From the NCBI GenBank assembly GCA_037445875.1, contig JBBIJR010000002.1, positions 1-64,000 of the forward strand: a stretch of DNA of 64,000 nucleotides. Reading direction: 5' to 3'. The notes under the pieces were generated by a model. The model did not search any database. It saw nothing but the letters and a program-made list of their open reading frames with translations, and was not told the origin of the DNA. Positions 8,974-17,940 of this stretch are shown here, in pieces. The position numbers and the translations under genes were made by a program. The DNA is from JBBIJR01 sp037445875. GTDB lineage: Bacteria > CLD3 > SB21. Numbering within the stretch: the first letter of the stretch is position 1; every line of letters begins with the position of its first letter.

Positions 8974-10005
8974 ATGGCGCGTGATACCACCACCTATCAG
9001 GCGGTACTCAAGGACATTCGCAAAGGCCGGATCGCATCCGCCTACCTGTTTCACGGCGAGGAGCAGTTTCTCGCGGAGCAATTGTGCGACGCAATCGTGC
9101 AGGCGGTTTTCGGTGCATCAAAGGATGATTTCAACCTGCATGTGTTTTACACACGGGAACACGACGTCTCGGCCATCGTGAACGCCGCCATGAGCTTTCC
9201 GATGCTGGCCGACCGCAAAGTCGTGATTGTGCGGGACGCTGACCAGTTGCGCAAAGAAGACCGTGAAAGCCTGACGGCGTACCTTCAACATCCCCTCGCC
9301 TCCACCAGCTTCATCGTCGTCGCATCGAAGGCGGATTTCCGTCAGAATCCGTTCAAGCTGCTCAAGGAAGGGGCGGTCTGCGTGGAGTTGAAGCCGCTGC
9401 GGGAGTACGAAGCGCCCGAGTGGATCGAAACGTTCGCCGGGCAGCACGGCAAGCGGATCCGGGAACGAGCGGCCATGTTGCTCGCCTCCAAAATTGACGT
9501 GTCCCTGCAGGAACTGTCCAGCGAGATGGAAAAGCTGGCAACGTACGTGGGAACGCGGGAGGAGATCTCCGAGGAGGATGTCGAGACCGTTGTCGGACTG
9601 TCCCGCCAGTACAATATTTTCGAGCTGTGCAGCGCGGTGGGACGGAAGGACCTTCCGCGTGCATTGCAGATATTCGACCGCATGCACCGGCTGGGGGAGG
9701 AACCGGTCGGCATGATCGTCATGTTGTACCGGCAGTTTGTGATCCTGCTCAAAATCGTTGAAATGCGTGACCAGAGGAGGCCGCAAGCGGAGATCCAGCA
9801 ACATCTCAAGGATACCCTGAGGATCAATCCGTACTTCTTCGAAAACGAGTACTGGCCGCAGGCGCAGCTGTTCCAGACCGGTGAGGCGGAGCGGGCATTC
9901 GGGTTTCTCCAGGAAGCGGATGAGGCGGTCAAGTCCAGTCAGATGGATAACGCGCTGATCATACACCGTCTGTTGTTTCAGCTGATTCGGAGCACGGAAG
10001 CATGA
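8974..10005 (+). CDS. holA: DNA polymerase III delta subunit
   Basis: The delta subunit opens the beta sliding clamp within the clamp-loader complex. The 343-residue protein fits the family length and has the typical opening in which AYLFHGEEQFL leads into an AAA+-like fold without a functional P-loop. A middle lid region and a C-terminal helical collar (about 215-340) follow. The reading frame ends in an ATGA overlap with the downstream sigma factor gene, so the clamp-loader subunit and a stress-type sigma factor are translationally coupled, an odd partnership. Confidence 0.92.
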   Translation: MARDTTTYQAVLKDIRKGRIASAYLFHGEEQFLAEQLCDAIVQAVFGASKDDFNLHVFYTREHDVSAIVNAAMSFPMLADRKVVIVRDADQLRKEDRESLTAYLQHPLASTSFIVVASKADFRQNPFKLLKEGAVCVELKPLREYEAPEWIETFAGQHGKRIRERAAMLLASKIDVSLQELSSEMEKLATYVGTREEISEEDVETVVGLSRQYNIFELCSAVGRKDLPRALQIFDRMHRLGEEPVGMIVMLYRQFVILLKIVEMRDQRRPQAEIQQHLKDTLRINPYFFENEYWPQAQLFQTGEAERAFGFLQEADEAVKSSQMDNALIIHRLLFQLIRSTEA

Positions 10006-10670
10006 CGAAGGACCATCGTCCCATCAAGGGCGGGCTCCAGGACGACAATCTTCGAGAACTCGTTCGCACGCCGCACCTCGTGCGCAAGGCGCTCAAGAGC
10101 TATCAGAAACTGAGCGACGAGGAGGTCATCGAGCGCTTTCAGGAGGGCGACCTCGTGGCTTTTGACGTGATCGTGGCCCGTTACAAAGAACATCTCATCA
10201 ACTACGTCATGAGCTTTGTCGGAGAACGTTCCGATGCGGAGGACCTCGTACAGGACACGTTCGTCAAGGTGTACCGCTATCGCAAATTGTACAAGCGGAT
10301 CGCCAAATTCTCGACCTGGTTGTATACCGTGGCCGGCAACTTCGCGAAGAGCGAACTGCGCAAGCGCAAGCGGCAGCAGTTGTACGTGATGTCCAATCTG
10401 AGCAACGGGGAAAAGGAATTCGAAGCCGTGGAAACGCGGAGCCCGGCGGATGAAATCACCGATTCGTCGTTCAAGAAGGACCTGGTGCGCAAGGCGATCA
10501 AGCAACTGCCTCGCCGGCAGCAGGAAGTCATCCGTCTGAGGGAGATCGAACATCTGTCGTACGAAGAAATCGCTGAACAGACCCACTTGCCTCTGGGCAC
10601 GGTCAAGTCGCGCGTCAAACGGGCGCGCGAGCGTCTGCAGAAAACATTGAAGTTCCTGAGGGAGAAGTGA
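10002..10670 (+). CDS. RNA polymerase sigma factor, ECF (sigma-70 family)
   Basis: A 222-residue extracytoplasmic-function sigma factor. Region 2 (about residues 45-115) has the core-binding pattern DAEDLVQDTFVKVY and the -10 recognition helix FSTWLYTVAGNFAKSELRKRK. Region 4 (about 160-215) has YEEIAEQTHLPLGTVKSRVKRAR, a helix-turn-helix for the -35 element. There is an unusual ~35-residue N-terminal extension. No anti-sigma gene is adjacent. It overlaps holA by ATGA and moaC by TGATG, so all three are likely made from one mRNA. Targets are not evident from sequence. Confidence 0.93.
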   Translation: MTKDHRPIKGGLQDDNLRELVRTPHLVRKALKSYQKLSDEEVIERFQEGDLVAFDVIVARYKEHLINYVMSFVGERSDAEDLVQDTFVKVYRYRKLYKRIAKFSTWLYTVAGNFAKSELRKRKRQQLYVMSNLSNGEKEFEAVETRSPADEITDSSFKKDLVRKAIKQLPRRQQEVIRLREIEHLSYEEIAEQTHLPLGTVKSRVKRARERLQKTLKFLREK

Positions 10671-11191
10671 TGCCCGCGCGAAAATCCAAACGGCTCAGTC
10701 ACGTGGATGCGTCCGGCAAGGCGCGCATGGTTGACGTATCTGGCAAAATCGCAGGCGCTCGTCGTGCGGTGGCCCAGGCGGTCGTGCGGATGAACCACGA
10801 GGCGTTCGATCAGATCGTCCGGCGCAAGGCGCGAAAGGGCGACGTGCTCGCCGTCGCGAACGTGGCCGGTATCCAGGCCGCCAAACGGACATGGGAGTGG
10901 ATTCCCCTCTGTCATTCGTTGAATCTCACGCACGTACTTATCGAGTTCTTTCCCGATCGCCTCCGGCGAAGTATTCGCGTCGAGGCGACCTGCGAGGCGG
11001 CCGACCGAACGGGTGTGGAGATGGAAGCGCTGGTGGCCGCATCGACCGCCGCGCTGACGATCTACGACATGGCCAAGGCCGTGGACCGCGCCATGGTGAT
11101 CGGGGAACTCTGTCTGCTCGAGAAATCCGGCGGCCGCAGCGGTATCTATCGCCGGTCCTCCCCGCGCGGGAAAGGGCGCCGACGCGCTTGA
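10670..11191 (+). CDS. moaC: Cyclic pyranopterin monophosphate synthase MoaC
   Basis: MoaC, with MoaA, converts GTP-derived 3',8-cH2GTP into cyclic pyranopterin monophosphate, the first step of molybdenum cofactor synthesis. The family core is seen: MVDVSGK near the N-terminus, AKRTWEWIPLCHSL (the conserved PLCH motif), CEAADRTGVEMEALVAAS and the C-terminal MAKAVDRAMVIGE. At 173 residues it is slightly longer than usual because of a basic tail. The ATG at 10670 overlaps the sigma-factor stop (TGATG) and has GAGGGA upstream; a GTG three bases earlier is possible. No other Moa/Moe gene is in this window. Confidence 0.95.
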   Translation: MPARKSKRLSHVDASGKARMVDVSGKIAGARRAVAQAVVRMNHEAFDQIVRRKARKGDVLAVANVAGIQAAKRTWEWIPLCHSLNLTHVLIEFFPDRLRRSIRVEATCEAADRTGVEMEALVAASTAALTIYDMAKAVDRAMVIGELCLLEKSGGRSGIYRRSSPRGKGRRRA

Positions 11192-11952
11192 GGACCGTTC
11201 TGCTGCTGGCGCTGATGGGGTGCATGCCGGCCGCGGCGCAGGACCGGTTGGTCGGTGAGTTCTGCGTATACAAATTGACATACCTTGGCTTCTCCGCTGT
11301 GACGATTGAACTGTCGGTCCCCGAAACGCTGGCCTACCACGATCGGCACGCCTATCGCACGGTTGCGCGGGCCAAAACCAACACACTGTTCTCTGCGTTC
11401 TATTCGCTCGATAACCGATACGAAACGCTGATAGACGCCGGAACCGGTCTACCGTTGACCTATACGAAAGTGATCGCGCAAAAGACCTTGTCCCAGCAGA
11501 TGACGGTCACCTACGATCAACTCAACGGGATGGCGACGTACGACGGCGGAAAGTTCATACCGGCCGTGACCAAAACCATACGGACCGCAACGCACAATTT
11601 CTTCTCCATGCTCTACGCCCTGCGCGGATTGACGTTCCGCGAAGGTGAGACCCGGCAATTGAACCTAGATGTGGAAACGGAGCCCTGGGCGGCGGAGATC
11701 GCGGTGCTGGGACGTGACGCAGTCGAAGCTGCCGGTGAACGGAGGGACGCCTGGAAGATCGACGTCCGTTTCCGACCGCTGGAAGTGGAGGTGCGGAGGC
11801 GCCATACGGACATTCTCACGCGGCGAGTGGCCACGGGCAAGAGTCACCTTACGTTCTGGCTCGATGCGAATCCGCCGCACCTTTTCCTGAAAGTGGAATT
11901 CGAAATGTCGCCCTTTAACACGTATGCCGTCCTCGTGGGCGAGCGGCGATAG
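11188..11952 (+). CDS. DUF3108 periplasmic protein
   Basis: The product starts with a short signal peptide (LRTVLLLALMGCMPAAAQ) and continues as an all-beta protein of about 235 residues. The opening strand GEFCVYKLTYLGFSAVTIEL, the NNFFSMLYALRGL-like central segment and the C-terminal WLDANPPHLFLKVEFE pattern match the DUF3108 family, thought to be a periplasmic beta-sandwich of unknown role. The TTG start at 11188 overlaps the moaC stop (TTGA) and preserves the signal peptide; an ATG at 11215 would leave it too short. The close packing suggests membership of the holA-sigma-moaC transcript. Confidence 0.78.
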   Translation: MRTVLLLALMGCMPAAAQDRLVGEFCVYKLTYLGFSAVTIELSVPETLAYHDRHAYRTVARAKTNTLFSAFYSLDNRYETLIDAGTGLPLTYTKVIAQKTLSQQMTVTYDQLNGMATYDGGKFIPAVTKTIRTATHNFFSMLYALRGLTFREGETRQLNLDVETEPWAAEIAVLGRDAVEAAGERRDAWKIDVRFRPLEVEVRRRHTDILTRRVATGKSHLTFWLDANPPHLFLKVEFEMSPFNTYAVLVGERR

Positions 11953-11971
11953 GCGATTGGCCCGGGAACCC

Positions 11972-12484
11972 GTGCTCCGTCTCGTATCACGTTGGACCGC
12001 CGTGATGCCAATCGTCTGGTTCCTGTCGTTCTATCCTGTCCGGGCCCAGGCTGCGTTCGTCGAGCTGACGCTCTCCGATTCGGTGCCCGTCTTCGGTCCT
12101 GCACTCAAGGTCGTCCGGATGTACTATTCCACATCCGGGGAGGGACATCATACGCTTACTTCGGTTACGATTAGTCGGAACGTCACGTCAGGCCAGCGCG
12201 AGGATGTCGTTTTCAGGTCGGGCGAAGGCGAGTCGCTGCTGTACTATCGCAGGGCGCTCCGGGGGATGGAGTGCATGTCGGAGGAAATGGATTTTCACTC
12301 GGGCGTTCTGCAGCGCCGTCGGATCGAGCCCCTCCGCGAAATCGATTGCGTCGGGCACGGTACGTCGATTGTTCAGGAACGGACTTCCGATAAAGCAGAC
12401 GTCCGGCGCGCCGCCCGTGTGATCGAGGACTGGCAAGCTGATCGGACACTCTTTCGGAACCTCATGCCGCTTCGCATCGAATGA
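11972..12484 (+). CDS. Small secreted protein of unknown function
   Basis: About 170 residues with a hydrophobic export signal (MPIVWFLSFYPVRAQA, cleavage expected after AQA). The mature part is beta-rich with conserved-looking aromatic and Cys residues, and resembles the preceding DUF3108 protein in style but not clearly in sequence. Start choice is uncertain: GTG at 11972, TTG at 11957 and ATG at 12005 are all in frame, and only the last gives a minimal signal. The gene ends in an ATGA overlap with the CPBP protease. Function not assigned. Confidence 0.6.
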   Translation: MLRLVSRWTAVMPIVWFLSFYPVRAQAAFVELTLSDSVPVFGPALKVVRMYYSTSGEGHHTLTSVTISRNVTSGQREDVVFRSGEGESLLYYRRALRGMECMSEEMDFHSGVLQRRRIEPLREIDCVGHGTSIVQERTSDKADVRRAARVIEDWQADRTLFRNLMPLRIE

Positions 12485-13242
12485 CCGGGCCCGACGAAAG
12501 GTATGCAGCGCCCCCCTTTGAATGGCGGACGTTCACCGTCCTGGTGGTTCTTGCACTCGGCGGTTTTTTACTGCAGATCGCGAGTGCGATGGCGCTGGCG
12601 ACAGCGGATGAGCTTGCCCGATGGCCGATCACGCGGATTGCCGTGACGGTTGCGATTCAAGCGGCGGCGCTGTTCTTCGTTACGGGAGCGGGTCTCTGGC
12701 TGGCGGAACGGGTCGGGCTGTCCGTGCCGCTGATCTCCGGGATCTGTTATCGTCGGAAAGTACCCGGCGGCTACGGCCGCACGGTGTGGATCTCCATGGC
12801 GGCCGGCATGCTCACGGCGGCGTCGGCGGTGGTGCTCGACCTCCTGCTCTTCGAGGGTCGGATCGTAGAAAAACTAAGCCGCGTGGAGAATGTATGGAGC
12901 GGATGGGCCCTTGCGTACCATGCCGCCGTCGGCGAGGAGATACTCTTCCGCCTGTTCTTCATGTCCGCCGTGGCCTGGCTGGCGCAGCGTTTTGGGTTCG
13001 ACCATCCCGCCTGCATGTGGACGGGGCTGGTCCTCTCCACGCTGCTGTTCGGCCTCGCGCACCTTCCGGGGGACCTGTCTGCGGTCACATCGCTCGTGCT
13101 CGTTCGCACGCTGTTCCTCAACGGCATCGCCGGAACGGTCATGGGCTGGTTCTGCTGGCGACGGGGTCTCGAATCGGCCATGATTGTCCATTTTGCCGCG
13201 GACGCGGTGATTTACGTTGGAGGGCCGGCCGTCTTTCCGTGA
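12481..13242 (+). CDS. CPBP-family intramembrane metalloprotease (CAAX protease-like)
   Basis: A polytopic membrane protein of 253 residues with about seven hydrophobic segments. Two hallmark motifs of the CPBP/ABI family are present in membrane helices: GEEILFRLFF (the EExxxR motif) and LFGLAHLPG (FxxxH), which supply the metal-binding residues. Bacterial members process membrane or secreted peptides, but the substrate here is unknown. The ATG overlaps the stop of the preceding gene, and this is the last gene of the plus-strand cluster from 5.7 kb. Confidence 0.86.
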   Translation: MTGPDERYAAPPFEWRTFTVLVVLALGGFLLQIASAMALATADELARWPITRIAVTVAIQAAALFFVTGAGLWLAERVGLSVPLISGICYRRKVPGGYGRTVWISMAAGMLTAASAVVLDLLLFEGRIVEKLSRVENVWSGWALAYHAAVGEEILFRLFFMSAVAWLAQRFGFDHPACMWTGLVLSTLLFGLAHLPGDLSAVTSLVLVRTLFLNGIAGTVMGWFCWRRGLESAMIVHFAADAVIYVGGPAVFP

Positions 13243-13262
13243 GCGGCAAACCAGCTTCCGGC

Positions 13263-14099
13263 TCAGTCTTCGTTTTTGAACAGGTTCGTCATGAAGTCCA
13301 CGTAGGCCTTCTCGCTGGCCGGGCAGACCTCCGGCATGGTGGACATCGCGATCTCGTAGTTGAACAGCACCTTGACCTGCGCTTTCAGATAGTCCTCCTT
13401 GAAAACCCATTCCTTGTGCACGGCGGGATTGATCTCACGCGGCAATTTCGTGATAAAATGATCGATAAGCGCATGGCCGTAACAGGGACACGATAGGTAG
13501 TCCTCGTTGACGCGGTTCAGATGCGCCAGCATGCCGGGCTTGTCGAGGACGAACGCGTCCCGGACGCGTTTGCCGAAGTGGTACCAGACTTTTGAGGAAT
13601 ACGCGTAGGAACTGAACATCGGGTCCCGGTACTTCAGGATGATGCTGCGGTCGTAACAGCCCAGGAAGTCCGGAAACGGGCTCGTGCGACTCATTCCGCA
13701 GGCGTCCGCTTCGTTAAGCATCTTGCGATGGCCCCAGTAAGTGCGGTATGACAGATACCAGGGTTCGAAGCGATTCCGCTCGATTTCGTCTCCTTTGAGA
13801 TAGATCCTCGTGCTCTTCCAACTACCGACGATCGAGTAGAGGGCATCGAACTTCGGAAAGTCCCGCTTGAAGTAGATCGTGCGGTAGATCGTGTGTCCCC
13901 GTTCGTCCACGAGCTCCGTAAAATGCGGATGCGACCGCGCCAGTTCTACAGCTGTCTCGACCCTCGCGGAACCCGTCAGCTCGAATTCCAGCGCCACATA
14001 CCAGCCGCGGTCCACCCACCGGACCGTCTCCGGTTGTGGCCGAGGCTCCTCCTCTTGTTTTTCGGTTCCCAGGATTGCCTGGATATCCTTCTTTGCCAT
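13263..14099 (-). CDS. Conserved-looking cytoplasmic protein of unknown function
   Basis: About 278 residues, no signal peptide and no membrane segment. The composition is rich in aromatic residues (many Tyr, Phe, Trp) and contains a CPC motif (LSCPCYGH) plus further single cysteines (DACGMS, LGCYDR), which could bind a metal or cluster. I do not recognise the family. I chose the ATG that begins MAKKDIQAIL; the frame stays open another 51 bases but that stretch is unlike coding sequence. It converges with the CPBP protease, whose stop is 20 bp away. Confidence 0.65.
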   Translation of the reverse strand: MAKKDIQAILGTEKQEEEPRPQPETVRWVDRGWYVALEFELTGSARVETAVELARSHPHFTELVDERGHTIYRTIYFKRDFPKFDALYSIVGSWKSTRIYLKGDEIERNRFEPWYLSYRTYWGHRKMLNEADACGMSRTSPFPDFLGCYDRSIILKYRDPMFSSYAYSSKVWYHFGKRVRDAFVLDKPGMLAHLNRVNEDYLSCPCYGHALIDHFITKLPREINPAVHKEWVFKEDYLKAQVKVLFNYEIAMSTMPEVCPASEKAYVDFMTNLFKNED

Positions 14100-14156
14100 C
14101 GTGGAGGAGTGTACTATAATTCCACAGCTTGCGAAAGAGAAATGAACCACGTCCCA

Positions 14157-14187
14157 ATAAAAAAAGCCGCCCGCATGCGGACGGCTT
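14157..14187 (-). terminator. Rho-independent terminator of the barrel-protein gene
   Basis: On the minus strand a near-perfect palindrome (AAGCCG-t-CCGCATGCGG-g-CGGCTT, 14187-14164) is followed by a run of T (14165-14157). It lies 24 bp downstream of the barrel-protein stop codon, in the right orientation to end that transcript. Confidence 0.85.
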
Positions 14188-14210
14188 GCCTTTCAACGTT
14201 TCAGGGTATG

Positions 14211-15569
14211 CTATCCTCCCCCGCCTTTCCGGTCGCCCACCGGCAGCTGGAACTGCAAACCGACGAACGGTGTGACGTACTTGGTTGCTTTGACCTTACC
14301 GCTCTCTTTTCTTGCGAACGTCCACTTGTAGTCCACGCCGGTCAGGAGGAAGGGATACAGTTTGTATGCTACGAGAACGTGCGCAAGAGACCGTTCATCC
14401 AGCTTGAACGCATCCCCGAGATCGTCCAGGTAGCCCTTGTCGTACGCTCCGTTGATGACGACGCGCGGTATCAACTCAGGTGCGTACATCCCGAGGTGGA
14501 TGAACGCTCCGTTCGTTTTCTTGAGCTTGTCCGGAATGTTGATTCCACCGATGATCTGCACTTTGTTGATCACGTTGCCGTAGATCTCGCCGTACGTCCC
14601 CTGCACACCCTCAGTGCCGATAAGCGAGTAGGCCTTGGCGTCCTTGTCGATCTCATACACGGCGTCGAAGTACTGCGGGACAAAATGATCGCTGTAGAAA
14701 CGGCGCTCGACCTTCATGCCCATGTTGAACACGTCGGCGATGAAGTTGAATTTGAACAGCACGCCGAGTCCAAGGCCCTGGCCCGCTTTGTAACCGAGGT
14801 CCGCAACATCGGCCGAGTCGTCTACGTCGTTGTTCTTCAGAATCCGGGCATATTCGATGTACGGCAGAATCTGCAGCATCTTTGTTTCCAGTACCGTTAC
14901 CCCGATATCGGCCCCGACTTCGGTGACCCCCTGGACGCGCGGGTTCTTATCGCCGTCCGTGATATAGGTTACTCCGATTTCTGTCGTCTTCAGGACGGGA
15001 ATGTCGCTCGTTTTGAGCGGCCGGGCATACGGGCGTACGCCGAAAATGTTGAATCCGTCAAAATCGCTATAGATGCCTTCCAAACCGAAGCGTTGATCGT
15101 AGTTTAGATCATAGTTGACGCCGATCTTGCGTTGCTCGAAACTGACCGCGTTCGTGTAGTTATACATGATCAATCCGTAGCCGAGATACGCCCCGGTGAG
15201 GTCTCCGACGCGCACGTAGACGGGGTCCTTGTGCTTGACGCCGTATCGCAGATAGCGGACGATCCGGAGAGGACCCACGCCGTGCTCGTACTCCTCGGTC
15301 CGGAGTTCGCCGTTGTCGGTATTGAACAGCAGCGGGATGTCCAGCCCCAGGCCGAACTTGCCGAACGCCAGCTCAGGCTGAAGGCGCATACTGATAAAAT
15401 TTTGATCGCCGATGCGGGTATAACCGACCGGCATCGTCATCATGCTGTAGCCCATGCCGTCGCCGGGACCCTGGAACGTGAACCCGTTCGACCCGCCTTC
15501 CTCGTCCTGAGCGGACAGACCCAAAGGAATCACCCACAGCACAGCCATCATGCGAATAATCCGACGCAT
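14211..15569 (-). CDS. Predicted outer-membrane beta-barrel protein
   Basis: A signal peptide (MRRIIRMMAVLWVIPLGLSAQ) precedes about 430 residues of alternating hydrophobic/polar strands with many Tyr and Gly residues, e.g. GAYLGYGLIMYNY and YVTPFVGLQFQLPVG at the C-terminus, as expected for a large outer-membrane barrel. No known transporter or enzyme motif is visible. The ATG is preceded by AAGGAGG, a strong ribosome site; an upstream ATG is 30 bases away and less likely. A clear terminator follows. Cargo or substrate unknown. Confidence 0.75.
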   Translation of the reverse strand: MRRIIRMMAVLWVIPLGLSAQDEEGGSNGFTFQGPGDGMGYSMMTMPVGYTRIGDQNFISMRLQPELAFGKFGLGLDIPLLFNTDNGELRTEEYEHGVGPLRIVRYLRYGVKHKDPVYVRVGDLTGAYLGYGLIMYNYTNAVSFEQRKIGVNYDLNYDQRFGLEGIYSDFDGFNIFGVRPYARPLKTSDIPVLKTTEIGVTYITDGDKNPRVQGVTEVGADIGVTVLETKMLQILPYIEYARILKNNDVDDSADVADLGYKAGQGLGLGVLFKFNFIADVFNMGMKVERRFYSDHFVPQYFDAVYEIDKDAKAYSLIGTEGVQGTYGEIYGNVINKVQIIGGINIPDKLKKTNGAFIHLGMYAPELIPRVVINGAYDKGYLDDLGDAFKLDERSLAHVLVAYKLYPFLLTGVDYKWTFARKESGKVKATKYVTPFVGLQFQLPVGDRKGGGG

Positions 15570-15636
15570 AAAACCTCCTTTGAAGTGACAGACTGGCATA
15601 CATTACGCTCTGATTGCAACACGTAAACTGTCGCGT

Positions 15637-16023
15637 TCACATCCAGAACGCGTTCTCGATATGACGAATCTCCGGTCCCTCCATGCGCAGGCGAACGGTC
15701 ACGAGGTCGAACCGGCAGTCTATGTCGTGGATCTGCTCGTGTCCGAGATAGTGGTTGGCGCATGCGCGCATGAACGCCTGTTTGCGGGGCGTCAGCCAGC
15801 TCTCGGGTTCGCCGAAGGCAGGCTCTTCCCGTTCGGTGAGATCGACCGTTTTCACCTCGACGAACACGAGGACGTCCCCGTGCCACGCCACGATGTCCAT
15901 TTCCCCGTTGCGGAATTTGTACCTTCGCCGCAGGATTTCGTACCCCTTCTCCGCGAGGTGTTCGGCAGCCAGCCTTTCACCCTCCTCGCCGATCTTTTTA
16001 GCACGAGCCGACTTCGAAATCAC
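15637..16023 (-). CDS. yraN: YraN family (UPF0102) nuclease-like protein
   Basis: A 128-residue member of the UPF0102/YraN family, which has a PD-(D/E)XK nuclease-like fold and unknown substrate. The family pattern is seen: GEEGERLAAEHLAEKGYEIL, then the putative active site EMDIVAWHGDVLVFVEVKT with the D-(x)n-ExK arrangement, and a C-terminal CRFDLVTV strand. The start is GTG, overlapping the dacB stop by GTGA. It is the last gene of the minus-strand housekeeping run. Confidence 0.9.
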   Translation of the reverse strand: MISKSARAKKIGEEGERLAAEHLAEKGYEILRRRYKFRNGEMDIVAWHGDVLVFVEVKTVDLTEREEPAFGEPESWLTPRKQAFMRACANHYLGHEQIHDIDCRFDLVTVRLRMEGPEIRHIENAFWM

Positions 16024-17495
16024 AACGCCTCCAGTAGCGAGCAGATGCGGTCTTCGAGTTGCTTGATCGATTCGTAGTAGTCTTTGGGGAAGTCGTTGGA
16101 AAGGATGGAGAACGCGAGCACATCGCCGCCGCGGGTCGCGATGTAACCGCTCAGACCACTGACGCTCCAGAGGTAGCCGACCTTGAGGCGGCTGCGCTTG
16201 GCCGGACCGCCGTTCTTCCGGAATCGTTTGCGCTCACTCCCGTCCACACCGGCGATGGAAAGAGAAGCAACGAACTCCGGTCCCACCTCCGGATGCCGGT
16301 ACATGTATTCGAGCAGCCTGACCTGCGCACGTGCGCTCATCTTGTTTCGATCGTCGAGACCGGATCCATCCACCATGACGATCTCCGACGGTCGGATGCC
16401 CGCGCGTTCCAGGAACGGCGCAACGGCGCGAATGCCTTTCTCGTCGGTTCCCGGTTCCCCGTACGTCTCGGCGCCGAGGATCATGAGGAGCTGACCGGCG
16501 ATGAAATTATTGCTCCACTTGTTGACGGCGCTCACGATATAGGCAAGGTCACAGGAGGATGTTTCGTAAATCCGCCGAACGCCGGCCGGAACCCGACCTT
16601 TGGCCACTTCGCCCGCAGCCTGGATGCCGGCACGGTTGAGCGCATCGCGTATGGCGAGTCCGGCGAAAAGCGCCGGATCGTCGACGCGTTTGTACAGAAA
16701 TATCTCGTCCTCGTGGACCGCGACGGTGCCGCCCACGCGGAGCGTGATTCGGTCGCCGCTGTAACTTGCCGAAACGGTGTTGTGGTCCACAGAGGAACCG
16801 GACGCCGAATCGACGGTCTTGACCGTGTTGACGACCGTAAGGATATCCAGCGCCGGTTCAACAAAGACGTTGGCCAGATCGCCCATTTTTTTGCCCGGCT
16901 GAACGTAGATCGCTACGCTGTTGAAGTTGTAGCTGACAGCGCCGCCGATGGCCGAATAGGCGCGGTCGTTCCGGATGGCGTTGGGCGTGTCCTGGAGGTA
17001 GGAGTCGTCCACCACGAGCCGGCCGCGAATCTCCCGGATGCCCGACGCGTGCAGGTGATAAGCCGTTCGGAGCAGCACTTCGGTGACAAAATACGGATCG
17101 CCGAATCCTTTCACGTACAGATCGCCTTTTACCGCACCGCTGTCGACGTCGCCATCGGTCAGGAACGATGTCTTGAACCGGTGAGCCGGTCCCCAGCGGT
17201 CGAGAGCGGCGGCCGTTGTCACCAGCTTGAGGCAGGAAGCCGTACTCAGCAGGGTATCGGCGTTCTTTTCGTACAGCGTTTCGCCCGTGGTCATCGAGCG
17301 AACGATGAAGCCGACGCGCGACTGGCGGAACAGACGCTGAGAGAAAACCCCGTCGAGCGCGGTACGCAAAGAATCGAGCGCAGCCCGGCGGTAGCCGACC
17401 TGCGCATGGACAGCGGACGACGGCGCGGTCCACCACCAGACCGCCGTGAGACAAACGGCCACGTTAATCCAGCTGGAAGATCGTGGCGGGATCAT
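16020..17495 (-). CDS. dacB: D-alanyl-D-alanine carboxypeptidase/endopeptidase (PBP4, S13)
   Basis: Class C low-molecular-mass penicillin-binding protein that trims and cleaves peptidoglycan cross-links in the periplasm. The family signatures are the SxxK motif (STASCLKL), an SxN element (SAVNKWSNN) and a K-x-G motif (LKVGYLWSVSGLSGY), in that order. The usual large insert between the first two is present. At 491 residues the length is typical. The ATG at 17495 gives a proper positively charged signal peptide (ending SAVHAQ) but overlaps the cupin gene by 32 bp; a GTG at 17462, directly after that gene's stop, is an alternative with a shorter signal. Confidence 0.88.
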   Translation of the reverse strand: MIPPRSSSWINVAVCLTAVWWWTAPSSAVHAQVGYRRAALDSLRTALDGVFSQRLFRQSRVGFIVRSMTTGETLYEKNADTLLSTASCLKLVTTAAALDRWGPAHRFKTSFLTDGDVDSGAVKGDLYVKGFGDPYFVTEVLLRTAYHLHASGIREIRGRLVVDDSYLQDTPNAIRNDRAYSAIGGAVSYNFNSVAIYVQPGKKMGDLANVFVEPALDILTVVNTVKTVDSASGSSVDHNTVSASYSGDRITLRVGGTVAVHEDEIFLYKRVDDPALFAGLAIRDALNRAGIQAAGEVAKGRVPAGVRRIYETSSCDLAYIVSAVNKWSNNFIAGQLLMILGAETYGEPGTDEKGIRAVAPFLERAGIRPSEIVMVDGSGLDDRNKMSARAQVRLLEYMYRHPEVGPEFVASLSIAGVDGSERKRFRKNGGPAKRSRLKVGYLWSVSGLSGYIATRGGDVLAFSILSNDFPKDYYESIKQLEDRICSLLEAL

Positions 17496-17937
17496 CTTCG
17501 TGCCGAACTTCGTCCACCGGGTCTTTCTTGCCCTTTCCGGCAAAAAGGCGGTTCGGGGCATTGATGACAAGACCGTGTTTCGCGCCCACGTTCCTGTACG
17601 CATGCACGACGCCCGGCGGAATGAGCACGGACATGGGACGATCTTCACCTACAAAAAGGACCATTCGATTCCTGTAGGTGGGCGAGTTTTTCCGGTTGTC
17701 CCAGAGATAGACCTTGAAATTCGACGGTCCGATGAATCCAAACAGGTCCGTCTGTTCCACATGCTCATGCGGGCCGCGGGCGACACCGGGATTCGACTGG
17801 GACACGTAGGTCATAACGGGGAAGTTCTTTTCCTCCAACTCGTCCTCGCGGAAGATTTCCGTGAGCCATCCGCGCTCATCGACGAACTTCCGAAGCTCCT
17901 TCACGACCACTCCTTCGATCGGGCCCTTTTTGAACAT
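17464..17937 (-). CDS. RmlC-like cupin, dTDP-4-dehydrorhamnose 3,5-epimerase related
   Basis: A 157-residue cupin. Recognisable RmlC-type elements are the start ELRKFVDERGWLTEIFRED, the central YVSQSNPGVARGPHEHVEQ (equivalent to the substrate-phosphate binding R/H region), and VLIPPGVVHAYRNVG. It is shorter than true RmlC (about 180-190 residues) and lacks part of the C-terminus, so it may act on a related nucleotide sugar or be non-catalytic. It starts 3 bp after the ftsB-like gene and is co-directional with enolase, dacB and yraN. Confidence 0.75.
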   Translation of the reverse strand: MFKKGPIEGVVVKELRKFVDERGWLTEIFREDELEEKNFPVMTYVSQSNPGVARGPHEHVEQTDLFGFIGPSNFKVYLWDNRKNSPTYRNRMVLFVGEDRPMSVLIPPGVVHAYRNVGAKHGLVINAPNRLFAGKGKKDPVDEVRHEDDPATIFQLD

Positions 17938-17940
17938 GCG

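Noticed and set aside
13893..15107. Plus-strand open frame of about 400 codons opposite the barrel protein
   Set aside because: It lies mainly antisense to a signal-peptide barrel gene with strong ribosome site and terminator. Composition is that of a shadow frame.
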